Below, piece by piece: positions 1 to 5,780 of a DNA stretch of 7,439 nucleotides. Position numbers and translations under genes: made by a program. The notes under the pieces are model-generated. The model did no database searches, had not been told where the DNA came from, and worked only from the letters and a program-made list of their open reading frames with translations. This DNA comes from Alphaproteobacteria bacterium (GTDB lineage Bacteria; Pseudomonadota; Alphaproteobacteria; BOG-932; Roseiterribacteraceae), in assembly GCA_903970575.1 (NCBI GenBank), contig CAJCJC010000258.1, forward strand, positions 1 to 7,439, written 5' to 3'. How positions within the stretch are numbered: the stretch's first letter is position 1; each line of letters starts with the position of its first letter.

Positions 1-312
1 GCTCTGGCTCGCGCCATTGCCATACATCCCGGCGCCGCCGCCCGACGTTCCGCCGTTACTACCCATGGCGCCGGAATCGCTGTTCGAGCCCATGCCGGAC
101 CCAGTCCCCGATCCATTGCTCATTCCATTGCCGGTTCCCGACATGCCGGTCCCCGTCGTTCCCGACATGCCCGTTCCGGTTCCCGCGCCGCCGGTCGATG
201 ATGACCCGCTCATCCCGCCGGTCGATCCCCCGGTCGATCCCGATGACTGGGCAAGCGCGGGGACCGCCGCCAGAGCGATCACGGTCGCCGCCGTGCTGAG
301 TAATTTATACAT
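1..312 (-). CDS. Secreted Gly/Ser/Met-rich low-complexity protein (partial)
   Basis: The leftward reading frame opens at ATG 312-310 and stays open to the window edge, giving 104 visible residues and no stop, so the C-terminus is missing. The start has a strong Shine-Dalgarno, AGGAG at 320-324, 7 bases upstream. Residues 1-21 (MYKLLSTAATVIALAAVPALA) form a textbook Sec signal peptide ending in an ALA site before Q22, so the mature protein should be exported to the periplasm or outside. The rest is almost entirely G, S, T, N, A and M, with recurring units such as GTGMSG and STGG. No Cys and no recognisable catalytic motif are visible. Similar short secreted Gly/Ser-rich proteins are common hypothetical proteins in alphaproteobacteria; I cannot assign a function. 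The forward strand has an open Pro-rich frame over the same bases, but that is the shadow of the Gly-rich codons. Confidence 0.8.
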   Translation of the reverse strand, partial: MYKLLSTAATVIALAAVPALAQSSGSTGGSTGGMSGSSSTGGAGTGTGMSGTTGTGMSGTGNGMSNGSGTGSGMGSNSDSGAMGSNGGTSGGGAGMYGNGASQS

Positions 313-604
313 GGTATTCTCCTCGTATAGGGCGCCGAAGAGGCGCTATGGCGAAGTAAACCGCCCTTTTTTCGATATGTTCCCAGATAAGTGACAACAA
401 AAATATGTTGAATCATAAATAAGAATTCTGCTTTATTGCGATACTTCTAATATTAAATATCGCTATTGGTTAATGGCGTTTCCGTGCGGCTCCGCCCGCT
501 TTGTCTCGTCTCCCCGATGCCCTGGTTTCACGGTTGCGGAACAGCCATGGGCAAAGCCAGATTTTATGCGCACAATCACGGGATGGGTCGGCGACATCGG
601 GCGG
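313..604. other. AT-rich divergent spacer
   Basis: This region separates the leftward secreted-protein gene from the rightward CYTH-CHAD gene. Its core is strikingly AT-rich for this genome: 12 of 60 bases are G or C at 401-460. Divergent promoters are expected here, but I found no -35/-10 pair good enough to call on either strand. The rightward frame is open from ATG 473, so 473-604 could be an N-terminal extension of the CYTH-CHAD protein. I treat it as leader because the CYTH domain starts right at the ATG pair at 605/608. Confidence 0.45.
327..350 (-). promoter_or_regulatory. 5' leader hairpin beside the ribosome-binding site
   Basis: GCGCC (332-336) and GGCGC (342-346) form a perfect 5-bp GC stem around a 5-base loop. 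A flanking ATAG/CTAT pair could extend it past a small bulge. On the leftward transcript this hairpin ends only a few bases before the AGGAG of the secreted-protein gene (320-324). It could protect the mRNA 5' end or modulate translation. It has no following T-run, so it is not a standard terminator. A stem this short may be chance. Confidence 0.3.
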
Positions 605-2149
605 ATGATGGAATTGGAGTTGGCGTTCAAATATCCGGCGGGGCGGCGATTGGACGTCGATCGTCTTGTCCGGGCGCGTGGCGGCGCGGGCAGGGCGATC
701 CGGCGCGATACGGTCTATTTCGATACGCCGGATTGCGCGTTGGCATCCTCCGGCTTCAGCCTTGGCGTTCGTCGGGTAGGGCGTTTCCGTGTCCAAACCT
801 TGATATCGCTTGGGCAAACCGGCATCGGCGCCACGCCGCGCGACCGCTATGAAAAAGAGTGGAGACTAAGCGGCGACGCGCCGGATATCGAATTGCTGCG
901 CATGACGCCGGTCGCGCCCATTTTCGATTTCGGGGCCAGGTCGGTTCTGCATCCCGTATTCGCGATCAAACTCGCGCGTACGGTCTATGCCATGCAACTG
1001 GACGATGTTGTCGGCGCTCAAAATTCGGCGCGCCTCGAAATCGTTGTCGACGAAGGCGCGATCAGCGCCGGCGCGGCGACCGAGGCCGTTCATGACATTA
1101 GGTTCGAACTGAAATCCGGCCCGCGCGCCGCTCTCTATCGCTTCGCGCTGGCGCTGAACGCGGAGCTGCCGCTGTCGATCGCAAGCGAGAACAATGCGCG
1201 CCGCGGATTTCGCCTGCGCTCGGGCAGGGGACAAGCCGCGCGAAAACCGCCTTCCATCATGTTGCCGCCGCGGGTAACGATGGAGGGCTCCTTGCGCCGC
1301 ATCCTCGAAAGCGGGCTCGCCCAGTTCATCGGCAATCTTTCGGCCGTCGATCCCGACGGCGATGGCGAGGGCGTTCATCAGTGCCGGGTCGCGATCAGGC
1401 GGCTCAGGTCGGCGCTGGCGTTGTTCAAAGGCATCCTTCAAGACGATGCGGCGCGCCGGTTCGAACGGCAACTTCGGCAATTCGGACGTGTCTTTGGCGA
1501 GGCGCGGGATTGGGACGTCTTCGTGCTTGAAACCATTCCACGCGCCAGCGACGAGGGGATGGATGGCGCCTGGCTGAACCTGCTGCTGAAACCCGCCGAC
1601 GCGGCGCGGGTTGACGCCTACCGGACCGTCTCTCGTCTGATCGAGGGTCAGGAATTGACCGAATTTGTTCTCGCGTTCGCGGCGTGGACCGCCGGCGCGA
1701 TCGCGGTCGAAGCGCAAACGGCCGCAGGCCGCATCGCCGACGCCCCGATGCGCGATCTGACGCCCGACCTGCTCGACCGGCTCGCGGCGACGGTGACGAA
1801 GCGTGGGCGCCATCTCCACCGCCGAAGCTCCGAGGAATTGCACACGCTCCGCAAGAGGTTCAAAAAGCTGCGCTACGCCGTCGAGTTCCTGGGCTGCTTG
1901 TACGATTCCAAGGACGTGAAGCATTACCGTCTTGCGTGCGAAGAGCTGCAGGAGGTATTGGGCGCGATCAATGACGCCGCCGCGACCGACGCGCTCGTCG
2001 CCCGCATCGCCGAAAGCCCAAACGGCGCCCGCCTCGCGCCCTCCATCGGCGTTCTCAGCCGTTGGACCGCGCGCCATCGCGCCGTCGCCTTGGCGCGGCT
2101 CCCCGTGATCTGGCGCGGTTTCAAGGCTGAATCGCCCTTCTGGCGCTGA
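605..2149 (+). CDS. CYTH and CHAD domain-containing protein
   Basis: Two-domain protein of 514 residues from ATG 605. The CYTH (triphosphate tunnel) fold spans about residues 1-205 and the helical CHAD domain about 226-500. CHAD is recognised from VHQCRVAIRRLRSAL (H258, R261, R265, R266, R268), GEARDWDVF (R301, D302, W303, D304) and ELHTLRKRFKKLRYAVEF (H413, K420, K421). CYTH enzymes hydrolyse inorganic triphosphate or act as class IV adenylate cyclases, and CHAD domains bind polyphosphate granules. CYTH-CHAD fusions of this size are a normal architecture. The usual ExExK start motif reads ELELAFK here (E3, E5, A7), and further basic tunnel positions also look replaced, so triphosphatase activity is doubtful. 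The frame is open to ATG 473, which would add 44 residues. I prefer 605/608 because CYTH proteins normally begin directly at this motif, although neither start has a strong Shine-Dalgarno. It stands alone, convergent with the TfoX-N unit. Confidence 0.9.
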   Translation: MMELELAFKYPAGRRLDVDRLVRARGGAGRAIRRDTVYFDTPDCALASSGFSLGVRRVGRFRVQTLISLGQTGIGATPRDRYEKEWRLSGDAPDIELLRMTPVAPIFDFGARSVLHPVFAIKLARTVYAMQLDDVVGAQNSARLEIVVDEGAISAGAATEAVHDIRFELKSGPRAALYRFALALNAELPLSIASENNARRGFRLRSGRGQAARKPPSIMLPPRVTMEGSLRRILESGLAQFIGNLSAVDPDGDGEGVHQCRVAIRRLRSALALFKGILQDDAARRFERQLRQFGRVFGEARDWDVFVLETIPRASDEGMDGAWLNLLLKPADAARVDAYRTVSRLIEGQELTEFVLAFAAWTAGAIAVEAQTAAGRIADAPMRDLTPDLLDRLAATVTKRGRHLHRRSSEELHTLRKRFKKLRYAVEFLGCLYDSKDVKHYRLACEELQEVLGAINDAAATDALVARIAESPNGARLAPSIGVLSRWTARHRAVALARLPVIWRGFKAESPFWR

Positions 2150-2233
2150 CAGCCCAGGAAAAAGTCAAACCGCCGACCAGGTCGAATAATTCAAACTAGG
2201 CGTGCTTGCGCATTAACCCATGATGCATGAAGG

Positions 2234-2306
2234 TTACCGCGGAGGACGCTGAGAAGACTATTATTCTCCGCGATCTCACCGATTCCGCGCGTCTTCAGCG
2301 GTAAAA
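2234..2306. repeat. Dispersed inverted repeat of the CTTCTCCGCG...CAGCGGTAAAA type
   Basis: Two arms face each other: TTACCGCGGAGGACGC (2234-2249) and GCGTCTTCAGCGGTAA (2289-2304), complementary at 14 of 16 positions. Each arm also resembles the repeat at 4501-4530. TCAGCGGTAAAA (2295-2306) is identical to 4519-4530, and ACCGCGGAGG...GAGAAG (2236-2256) is close to its reverse complement. The element lies between convergent stop codons, codes for nothing, and could act as a bidirectional transcription stop or be a degraded mobile repeat. Confidence 0.55.
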
Positions 2307-2311
2307 TTTCG

Positions 2312-2392
2312 GTCATCCCGTCGAACAACGGGACCCATGGTCCCGGCAATCGCCCTGCGGAGGGATGGATCCCAGATCAAGTCCGGGATGAC
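2312..2392. repeat. GTCATCCCG-type palindromic dispersed repeat
   Basis: GTCATCCCG (2312-2320) and CGGGATGAC (2384-2392) are perfect 9-bp inverted ends of an 81-bp element. Inside lie further G/C-symmetrical pieces such as GGACCCATGGTCCC and GGGATGGATCCC. From general knowledge, elements starting GTCATCCCG and ending in ATCAAGTCCGGGATGAC are common intergenic repeats in alphaproteobacteria. It immediately follows the 2234-2306 repeat in the convergent spacer. Confidence 0.6.
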
Positions 2393-2428
2393 GAAAAGAT
2401 GAACTTGGAGCCTTGGTGTCTTGGCGGT

Positions 2429-2803
2429 TCAACTTCTTGGGCGAAACCGTTCATTTGGGCGGGGCCGTCGTTTCACTGAGGGCTTCGCGTTCGCGGCCGC
2501 GCGGGCGATCCATCCGCGCAGCGCCTCGCGGTCGCCCAGCAGGGTTTCCGGCGCCACGATATAGGATTTGCTCGCCGGCTTATCGGGGGCAAACGCCCAG
2601 GGCGTCGCCCCTGGAATATTCAGGAATGCGTCGCGATCGGCGCCGGCCAGCTTCAACGCCAGTCCGTCCCGCCAGATCAGCGCGAAAGGCAGCCCCCTGG
2701 CATAGAACATGACGCCGCCGAACATATGCCGGTGGGCAAGTTCCAGGTCAGGCGGCGCCGTTTCCCGCACAAGCGACAACAGGGCTTCCAGGTCGGGTTT
2801 CAT
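2429..2803 (-). CDS. TfoX N-terminal domain-containing protein
   Basis: A 124-residue protein made essentially of a TfoX/Sxy N-terminal domain. Its hallmarks are HMFGGVMFYARGLPFALI (about residues 26-43), DGLALKL (46-52), a pattern around F60 to F71, and a C-terminal helix DREALRGWIARAAANA (91-106), followed by a basic tail. In gammaproteobacteria full TfoX/Sxy regulates competence. Stand-alone N-terminal-domain proteins like this are widespread in alphaproteobacteria and have no established role, so no gene symbol is given. Translation starts at ATG 2803-2801 with an AAGG Shine-Dalgarno at 2814-2817, about 10 bases upstream. It lies 29 bases after the stop of the upstream leftward gene (2833) and is probably co-transcribed with it. 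Confidence 0.82.
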   Translation of the reverse strand: MKPDLEALLSLVRETAPPDLELAHRHMFGGVMFYARGLPFALIWRDGLALKLAGADRDAFLNIPGATPWAFAPDKPASKSYIVAPETLLGDREALRGWIARAAANAKPSVKRRPRPNERFRPRS

Positions 2804-2832
2804 CCAGATTCAACCTTCGGATCGAACCGCGC

Positions 2833-3540
2833 TCATTTGGGCGGATCAGGGCCCCATTTGATGTTGGTCAGCTTGTCCCCCGGCTTCCAAGTCGGCTGGA
2901 CGGGCGCCGTGGCGCCGAAGCGCGCGACTTTCGATGTTGGAACCGGACTTGGCTTGGGTTTCTCCGCCACCGCCTTCGCCGTTTCGGGCGCCGGCTTCTC
3001 GGCCGCCTTCGCTCCCGGCTCCCAAACCGCCGCGTTGAACGGCACGTTCAGCTTGCGGCAGAGATCGGAAACAATCTCCGCCACGCTGCCCTTGGCGTAA
3101 TCGTTGTAATCGGAGAACAGATCGCCCAGCAGGCGTTCGAACGGGAGGCGCTCCACATCGGGCTTGCCGGCCGCCTTCGCCGCCTTGCGCACCTCCGAAT
3201 AGACAGCCGCCTTTTTCTCCCGCACTTGGGTGATGTGGAGATGGGCCTTACGCTTTTCCCGCAGGCCCATCGTCTCCTGCTCCAGCGCGATGATCCGCCG
3301 GATCGCCTGACTCAGCCTCGCGAACGCGGCGCTCGGGTCCCGCACTTTCTCGTCGTCCGGGTTCAGCGTCTGGCGCTTCAGGTCCCGAATGAAATCCATG
3401 CCCGCAGCGCGCATCTCCGCCAAATCCCGCAACTGCAATTCCGTCAGGAACTGCGCGGGGTCTTCCGACCAAGCCTCACCGTTGCCCGCCGAAGCGGCGC
3501 CGGGCTCGTTTGTCGAGGAATTGGGTTGCATGGCGGTCAT
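2833..3540 (-). CDS. Hypothetical protein, helical core with proline-rich linker
   Basis: I do not recognise this protein. From ATG 3540 it has 235 residues. Residues about 30-155 look strongly helical and charged, with AFARLSQAIRRIIALE (72-87) followed by a basic Lys-rich stretch that could form a coiled coil. An Ala/Lys/Pro linker (about 178-201) leads to a conserved-looking tail with WKPGDKLTNIKWGP (218-231). There is no signal peptide or membrane segment, so it is probably cytoplasmic. The frame extends to a TTG at 3576, but that TTG is part of TTGACA, a likely -35 element. ATG 3558, 3540 or 3531 are more plausible starts; none has a clear Shine-Dalgarno. It is first in a two-gene leftward unit with the TfoX-N gene. 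The Ala/Arg helix resembles small alphaproteobacterial hypothetical proteins, but this gives no function. Confidence 0.72.
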   Translation of the reverse strand: MTAMQPNSSTNEPGAASAGNGEAWSEDPAQFLTELQLRDLAEMRAAGMDFIRDLKRQTLNPDDEKVRDPSAAFARLSQAIRRIIALEQETMGLREKRKAHLHITQVREKKAAVYSEVRKAAKAAGKPDVERLPFERLLGDLFSDYNDYAKGSVAEIVSDLCRKLNVPFNAAVWEPGAKAAEKPAPETAKAVAEKPKPSPVPTSKVARFGATAPVQPTWKPGDKLTNIKWGPDPPK

Positions 3541-3552
3541 GGACACTAAAGT

Positions 3553-3576
3553 GAACATAAACCGTACATATGTCAA
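3553..3576 (-). promoter_or_regulatory. Candidate promoter with LexA-like box
   Basis: On the leftward strand a perfect -35 hexamer TTGACA (3576-3571) precedes the 2833-3540 gene. On the plus strand 3553-3567 reads GAAC, seven bases, GTAC. This differs by one base from the alphaproteobacterial SOS operator GAACN7GAAC and sits in the spacer and -10 region, where a repressor would block transcription. No good -10 is visible; at 17 bp spacing the hexamer is CACTTT. One-mismatch matches to this consensus are expected several times in 7.4 kb by chance, so the position is the main support. Confidence 0.3.
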
Positions 3577-3610
3577 TATCTAAAAGAACAAAAATTTCAC
3601 CCACCGCGCG

Positions 3611-3642
3611 GTAGGTTGGTTTCGAAGCGCCACCCAACATGG
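3611..3642. repeat. GTAGGTTGG...ACCCAACA dispersed repeat copy
   Basis: The segment begins GTAGGTTGGTTTCGAAGCG and ends CCACCCAACATGG. It matches the general pattern of a dispersed bacterial repeat, GTAGGTTGGG, a CGAAGCG-like loop, then ACCCAACA. The ends GTTGGTT and ACCCAAC pair at 6 of 7 positions. It lies in the divergent spacer between the 2833-3540 gene and the antitoxin promoter. Confidence 0.5.
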
Positions 3643-3659
3643 CGTGAACCGGACCACGC

Positions 3660-3673
3660 TGCAATCGATTGCA
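3660..3673. promoter_or_regulatory. Perfect 14-bp palindrome, candidate operator
   Basis: TGCAATCGATTGCA is an exact palindrome with a central CG, the symmetry seen in LacI-family operators. It ends 21 bases before the TATAAT box of the toxin-antitoxin promoter, over the expected -35 area. One 14-bp perfect palindrome in about two windows of this size is expected by chance, so it is only a candidate. Confidence 0.3.
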
Positions 3674-3684
3674 TCCAGAGGCGG

Positions 3685-3717
3685 AAAGATATACTATAAT
3701 CCAAATCGTATATCCTT
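3685..3717 (+). promoter_or_regulatory. Toxin-antitoxin promoter and autoregulatory inverted repeat
   Basis: A perfect -10 box TATAAT (3695-3700) sits between the arms GATATAC (3688-3694) and GTATATC (3708-3714). These are exact inverted repeats separated by 13 bases; two more pairs extend them to 9 of 10 over 3685-3694/3708-3717. The arm centres are 20 bp apart, about two helical turns. MazE/AbrB-type antitoxins are known to bind such repeats over their own promoter, so this is the likely autoregulatory site. The -35 is poor: TTGCAT (3669-3674) lies 20 bp away. The antitoxin Shine-Dalgarno GGAG follows at 3718-3721. Confidence 0.6.
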
Positions 3718-3727
3718 GGAGTCAACG

Positions 3728-3958
3728 ATGCAGGTCGCCAAATGGGGTAACAGCCTCGCGGTTCGCCTCCCCGTCGCCGTGGTCGATGCTCTTCAATTGA
3801 AAGAGGGCGACGACATCGAAATTCATGTCGCCGACCGGCTTGAGTTCGGGGTGGCGCGTAAGGCCGGGCGTGAAGAATTCCTGAAGCGCTTGCGCGATTT
3901 TCGCGGACGGCTTCCCGCCGATTTCAAATTCGACCGGGCCGAGGCGAATGCACGGTAG
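3728..3958 (+). CDS. MazE/AbrB-fold antitoxin
   Basis: A 76-residue protein whose N-terminal half is a MazE/SpoVT-AbrB swapped-hairpin DNA-binding domain: MQVAKWGNSLAVRLP at residues 1-15, then LKEGDDIEIHV (24-34). The C-terminal half (about 47-76) is charged and probably disordered until it wraps the toxin. The antitoxin should neutralise the downstream PIN nuclease and, with it, repress the shared promoter. ATG 3728 is chosen over the frame's upstream ATG 3644 because GGAG (3718-3721) lies 6 bases before it and the fold's usual MQVxKWGNS start coincides with it. The upstream part also contains the promoter. The toxin gene begins 5 bases after its stop. Confidence 0.88.
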   Translation: MQVAKWGNSLAVRLPVAVVDALQLKEGDDIEIHVADRLEFGVARKAGREEFLKRLRDFRGRLPADFKFDRAEANAR

Positions 3959-3963
3959 CGTTC

Positions 3964-4365
3964 ATGGGCCTAAGCTTCCTTGACAGCAATATCCTGCTTT
4001 ACATCGCGTCAAGCGATCCCGCGAAGGCCGATAGGGCCGAAGCGCTCGTCGCCGGCGGCGGTCACATCAGCGTCCAGGTCCTCAACGAAGTAACGGCGGT
4101 GGCGCGCCGAAAGATGGGGCTGTCATGGGCGCAGATTAACGCTTTCCTGTCCGCCATCCGCGGCTTGCTGACGGTCAATCCCATTACGATAGAAATCCAC
4201 GAAAGCGGTCTGATCCTGGCCGAGCGATATGGTTTTCCCATCCACGACGCCATGATCGCGGCGTCCGCGCTTGACGCCGGTTGTGAAACCCTGTGGTCGG
4301 AAGACTTCCAGGACGGAATGCTTATCTCGGGGCGCCTGCGGGTGGAAAATCCGTTCAAGTCATGA
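3964..4365 (+). CDS. PIN-domain toxin, VapC-like ribonuclease
   Basis: A 133-residue single-domain protein, the normal size for VapC toxins. The PIN acidic centre is visible in order: D7 in FLDSNILLY, E42 in QVLNEVTAV, D95 in IHDAMIAASAL, and D114 in WSEDFQDG, where E113 and D117 are alternatives. These residues bind the Mg or Mn ion used to cleave RNA, typically initiator tRNA or a rRNA loop in the family; the target here cannot be read from sequence. It starts 5 bases after the antitoxin stop with only a weak Shine-Dalgarno, so translation is probably coupled, keeping toxin output below antitoxin. All catalytic positions are present, so it looks active. Confidence 0.9.
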   Translation: MGLSFLDSNILLYIASSDPAKADRAEALVAGGGHISVQVLNEVTAVARRKMGLSWAQINAFLSAIRGLLTVNPITIEIHESGLILAERYGFPIHDAMIAASALDAGCETLWSEDFQDGMLISGRLRVENPFKS

Positions 4366-4500
4366 ACTATTATTTCCTCATGTTGGTTTGATCGCGCCAC
4401 CTGAATTCACGCATCGATATTTCGGCTTTTCCAGTCTTTCACCGTTGAGAAGCGCGGCGGGGCGTAGCGCAGCATGAAATGAATCTGAACTCAGCATCCT

Positions 4501-4530
4501 CCGCGCTTCTCCGCGCACTCAGCGGTAAAA
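4501..4530. repeat. Dispersed repeat CTTCTCCGCGCACTCAGCGGTAAAA
   Basis: The segment contains CTTCTCCGCGCACTCAGCGG followed by TAAAA. Its last 12 bases (TCAGCGGTAAAA, 4519-4530) are identical to 2295-2306, and its first part resembles the reverse complement of 2236-2256. It belongs to the same family as the element in the other convergent spacer and is non-coding. Confidence 0.5.
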
Positions 4531-4542
4531 CGCCGATCCTTC

Positions 4543-4597
4543 ATCTGCGTTAATCCGCGTAATCTACGGATTACGTCATCATCGGCGGATCGCAGAT
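4543..4597. repeat. ATCTGCG...CGCAGAT nested inverted repeat
   Basis: Outer arms ATCTGCG (4543-4549) and CGCAGAT (4591-4597) are perfect inverts. Inside, TAATCCG (4551-4557) and CGGATTA (4567-4573) form a second perfect 7-bp pair around a 9-base loop. The unit ATCTGCGTTAATCCGCGTAA resembles a repeat seen between genes in many unrelated bacteria. It lies between the convergent stops of the toxin and aminotransferase genes and may serve both as transcription end. Confidence 0.5.
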
Positions 4598-4622
4598 TCA
4601 AGAATCATCATTTCGGATTCGC

Positions 4623-5780
4623 TTAATCGCGAAATCGCCGCTTCAGCCGCGCCGCCGCCTCGTCCAGCATCGTGTCGGGTTTGGCGAAGCAGAAGCGGAC
4701 AAAACTGGTTTCGGGTTCATGCGCGTAAAACGCGCTGACCGGAATGGCCGCGACCCCGGCGGTTTCGATGATGTCCCGGCAAAAGGCGACGTCGCCACCC
4801 TGAAATCCGACCGACCTGATGTCGACCGTCAGAAAAAACGTGCCCGCCGAGGGCGCCACGGCGAACCCCGCCCGTTCCAACCCGCCGATCAGGCGGTCGC
4901 GCTTGGCCTGCATCCGGTTCGCCAGTCCGGTAAAGAACGACCGCTCCTTGGCTAGGCCGAAGGCGACGGCGCTTTGCAGATTGGGCGGCGTGGTGAACAC
5001 CAAAAATTGATGGGCCCGCGCCGCCTGCCGGATCAACGCGGGCGACGCGGTCAAATATCCCACCTTCCATCCGGTCAGGGAGAATGTCTTCCCCGCCGAG
5101 GCGATTCGAATCGTTCGGTCGCGCATCCCCGGCAGGGTGAGCAGCGGCGTATGAACTGCTCCGTCGAACACAAGATGCTCGTAAACCTCGTCGCACACCG
5201 CATAGCAATCATGGGCGAGGACCAGCCCGGCGATGATCTCCAGCTCCGCCCGGCTAAATACCTTCGCCGTGGGGTTCATCGGCGAATTGAACAGGATCAG
5301 CTTGGTTCTGGGTCCGAACGCCGCCGTCAGTTCGGCGACCGGCAACCGCCAGTCCGGCGGCGACAGCCGCACGATTTTGGGAACGCCGCCCGCCATTTCG
5401 ATCACCGGGATATAGGTGTCGTAAAGCGGCTCGATCAGCACCACCTCGTCGCCGGGATCGATCAGCCCGAACAGGGCGCAGGCCAGCGCCTCCGTCCCAC
5501 CCGAGGTCACCATCGTCTCGGTTTCCCAGTCGAGGTTCAGCCCGTAAAAGTCGCGGTCATGCGTCGCGACCGCCCGCCTCAGCGCCGGCAGCCCCATCAT
5601 CGGCGCGTATTGGTTGCCCTCTTTCAGCGCCTCCGCCGCGCACGCGACGATATCCGCCGGCTCATCCCCCTCCGGTATGCCCTGCCCAAGATTCAGCGCC
5701 CCTGTTTCGCGCGCCAGCCGCGACATGGCCTCGAAGATCGTCGTGCCGTAACGGGCGAGGGAGGTGGCGCCGGGTTTCAT
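4623..5780 (-). CDS. PLP-dependent class I/II aminotransferase
   Basis: A 385-residue fold-type I aminotransferase, full length. It shows TTIFEAMSRLA (13-23), SGGTEAL for cofactor phosphate binding (93-99), NSPMNPTAKV (165-174, N169), CDEVYEHLVF (196-205, D197 and Y200), the Schiff-base lysine K231 in SAGKTFSLTGWKVGY (228-242), and R363 in FVRFCFAK, which should grip the substrate carboxylate. The GWKVGY and RFCFAK signatures are those of the methionine (YbdL-like) and kynurenine/glutamine transaminase branch. The exact substrate is not determinable. It should be cytosolic, moving an amino group to a 2-oxo acid. ATG 5780-5778 is the only good start before the upstream in-frame stop, despite lacking a Shine-Dalgarno. 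It is transcribed alone, convergent with the toxin gene and divergent from the protease gene. Confidence 0.92.
   Translation of the reverse strand: MKPGATSLARYGTTIFEAMSRLARETGALNLGQGIPEGDEPADIVACAAEALKEGNQYAPMMGLPALRRAVATHDRDFYGLNLDWETETMVTSGGTEALACALFGLIDPGDEVVLIEPLYDTYIPVIEMAGGVPKIVRLSPPDWRLPVAELTAAFGPRTKLILFNSPMNPTAKVFSRAELEIIAGLVLAHDCYAVCDEVYEHLVFDGAVHTPLLTLPGMRDRTIRIASAGKTFSLTGWKVGYLTASPALIRQAARAHQFLVFTTPPNLQSAVAFGLAKERSFFTGLANRMQAKRDRLIGGLERAGFAVAPSAGTFFLTVDIRSVGFQGGDVAFCRDIIETAGVAAIPVSAFYAHEPETSFVRFCFAKPDTMLDEAAARLKRRFRD

Noticed and set aside
17..394. Forward 125-residue Pro-rich open frame
   Set aside because: It is the antisense of the Gly-rich secreted protein, which has a signal peptide and Shine-Dalgarno on the reverse strand.
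866..2077. Reverse 403-residue open frame inside the CYTH-CHAD gene
   Set aside because: Long only because high-GC antisense frames lack stops; the forward frame carries clear CYTH and CHAD motifs.
2413..2712. Forward frame opposite the TfoX-N gene
   Set aside because: Arg/Pro-rich shadow; the reverse frame has the MFGG domain signature.
2451..2844. Exact 12-bp duplication TCATTTGGGCGG at 2451-2462 and 2833-2844
   Set aside because: The second copy spans the stop of the 2833-3540 gene and the first lies in another frame of the TfoX-N tail. It might hint at a tail frameshift, but the flanks share nothing and the evidence is too thin.
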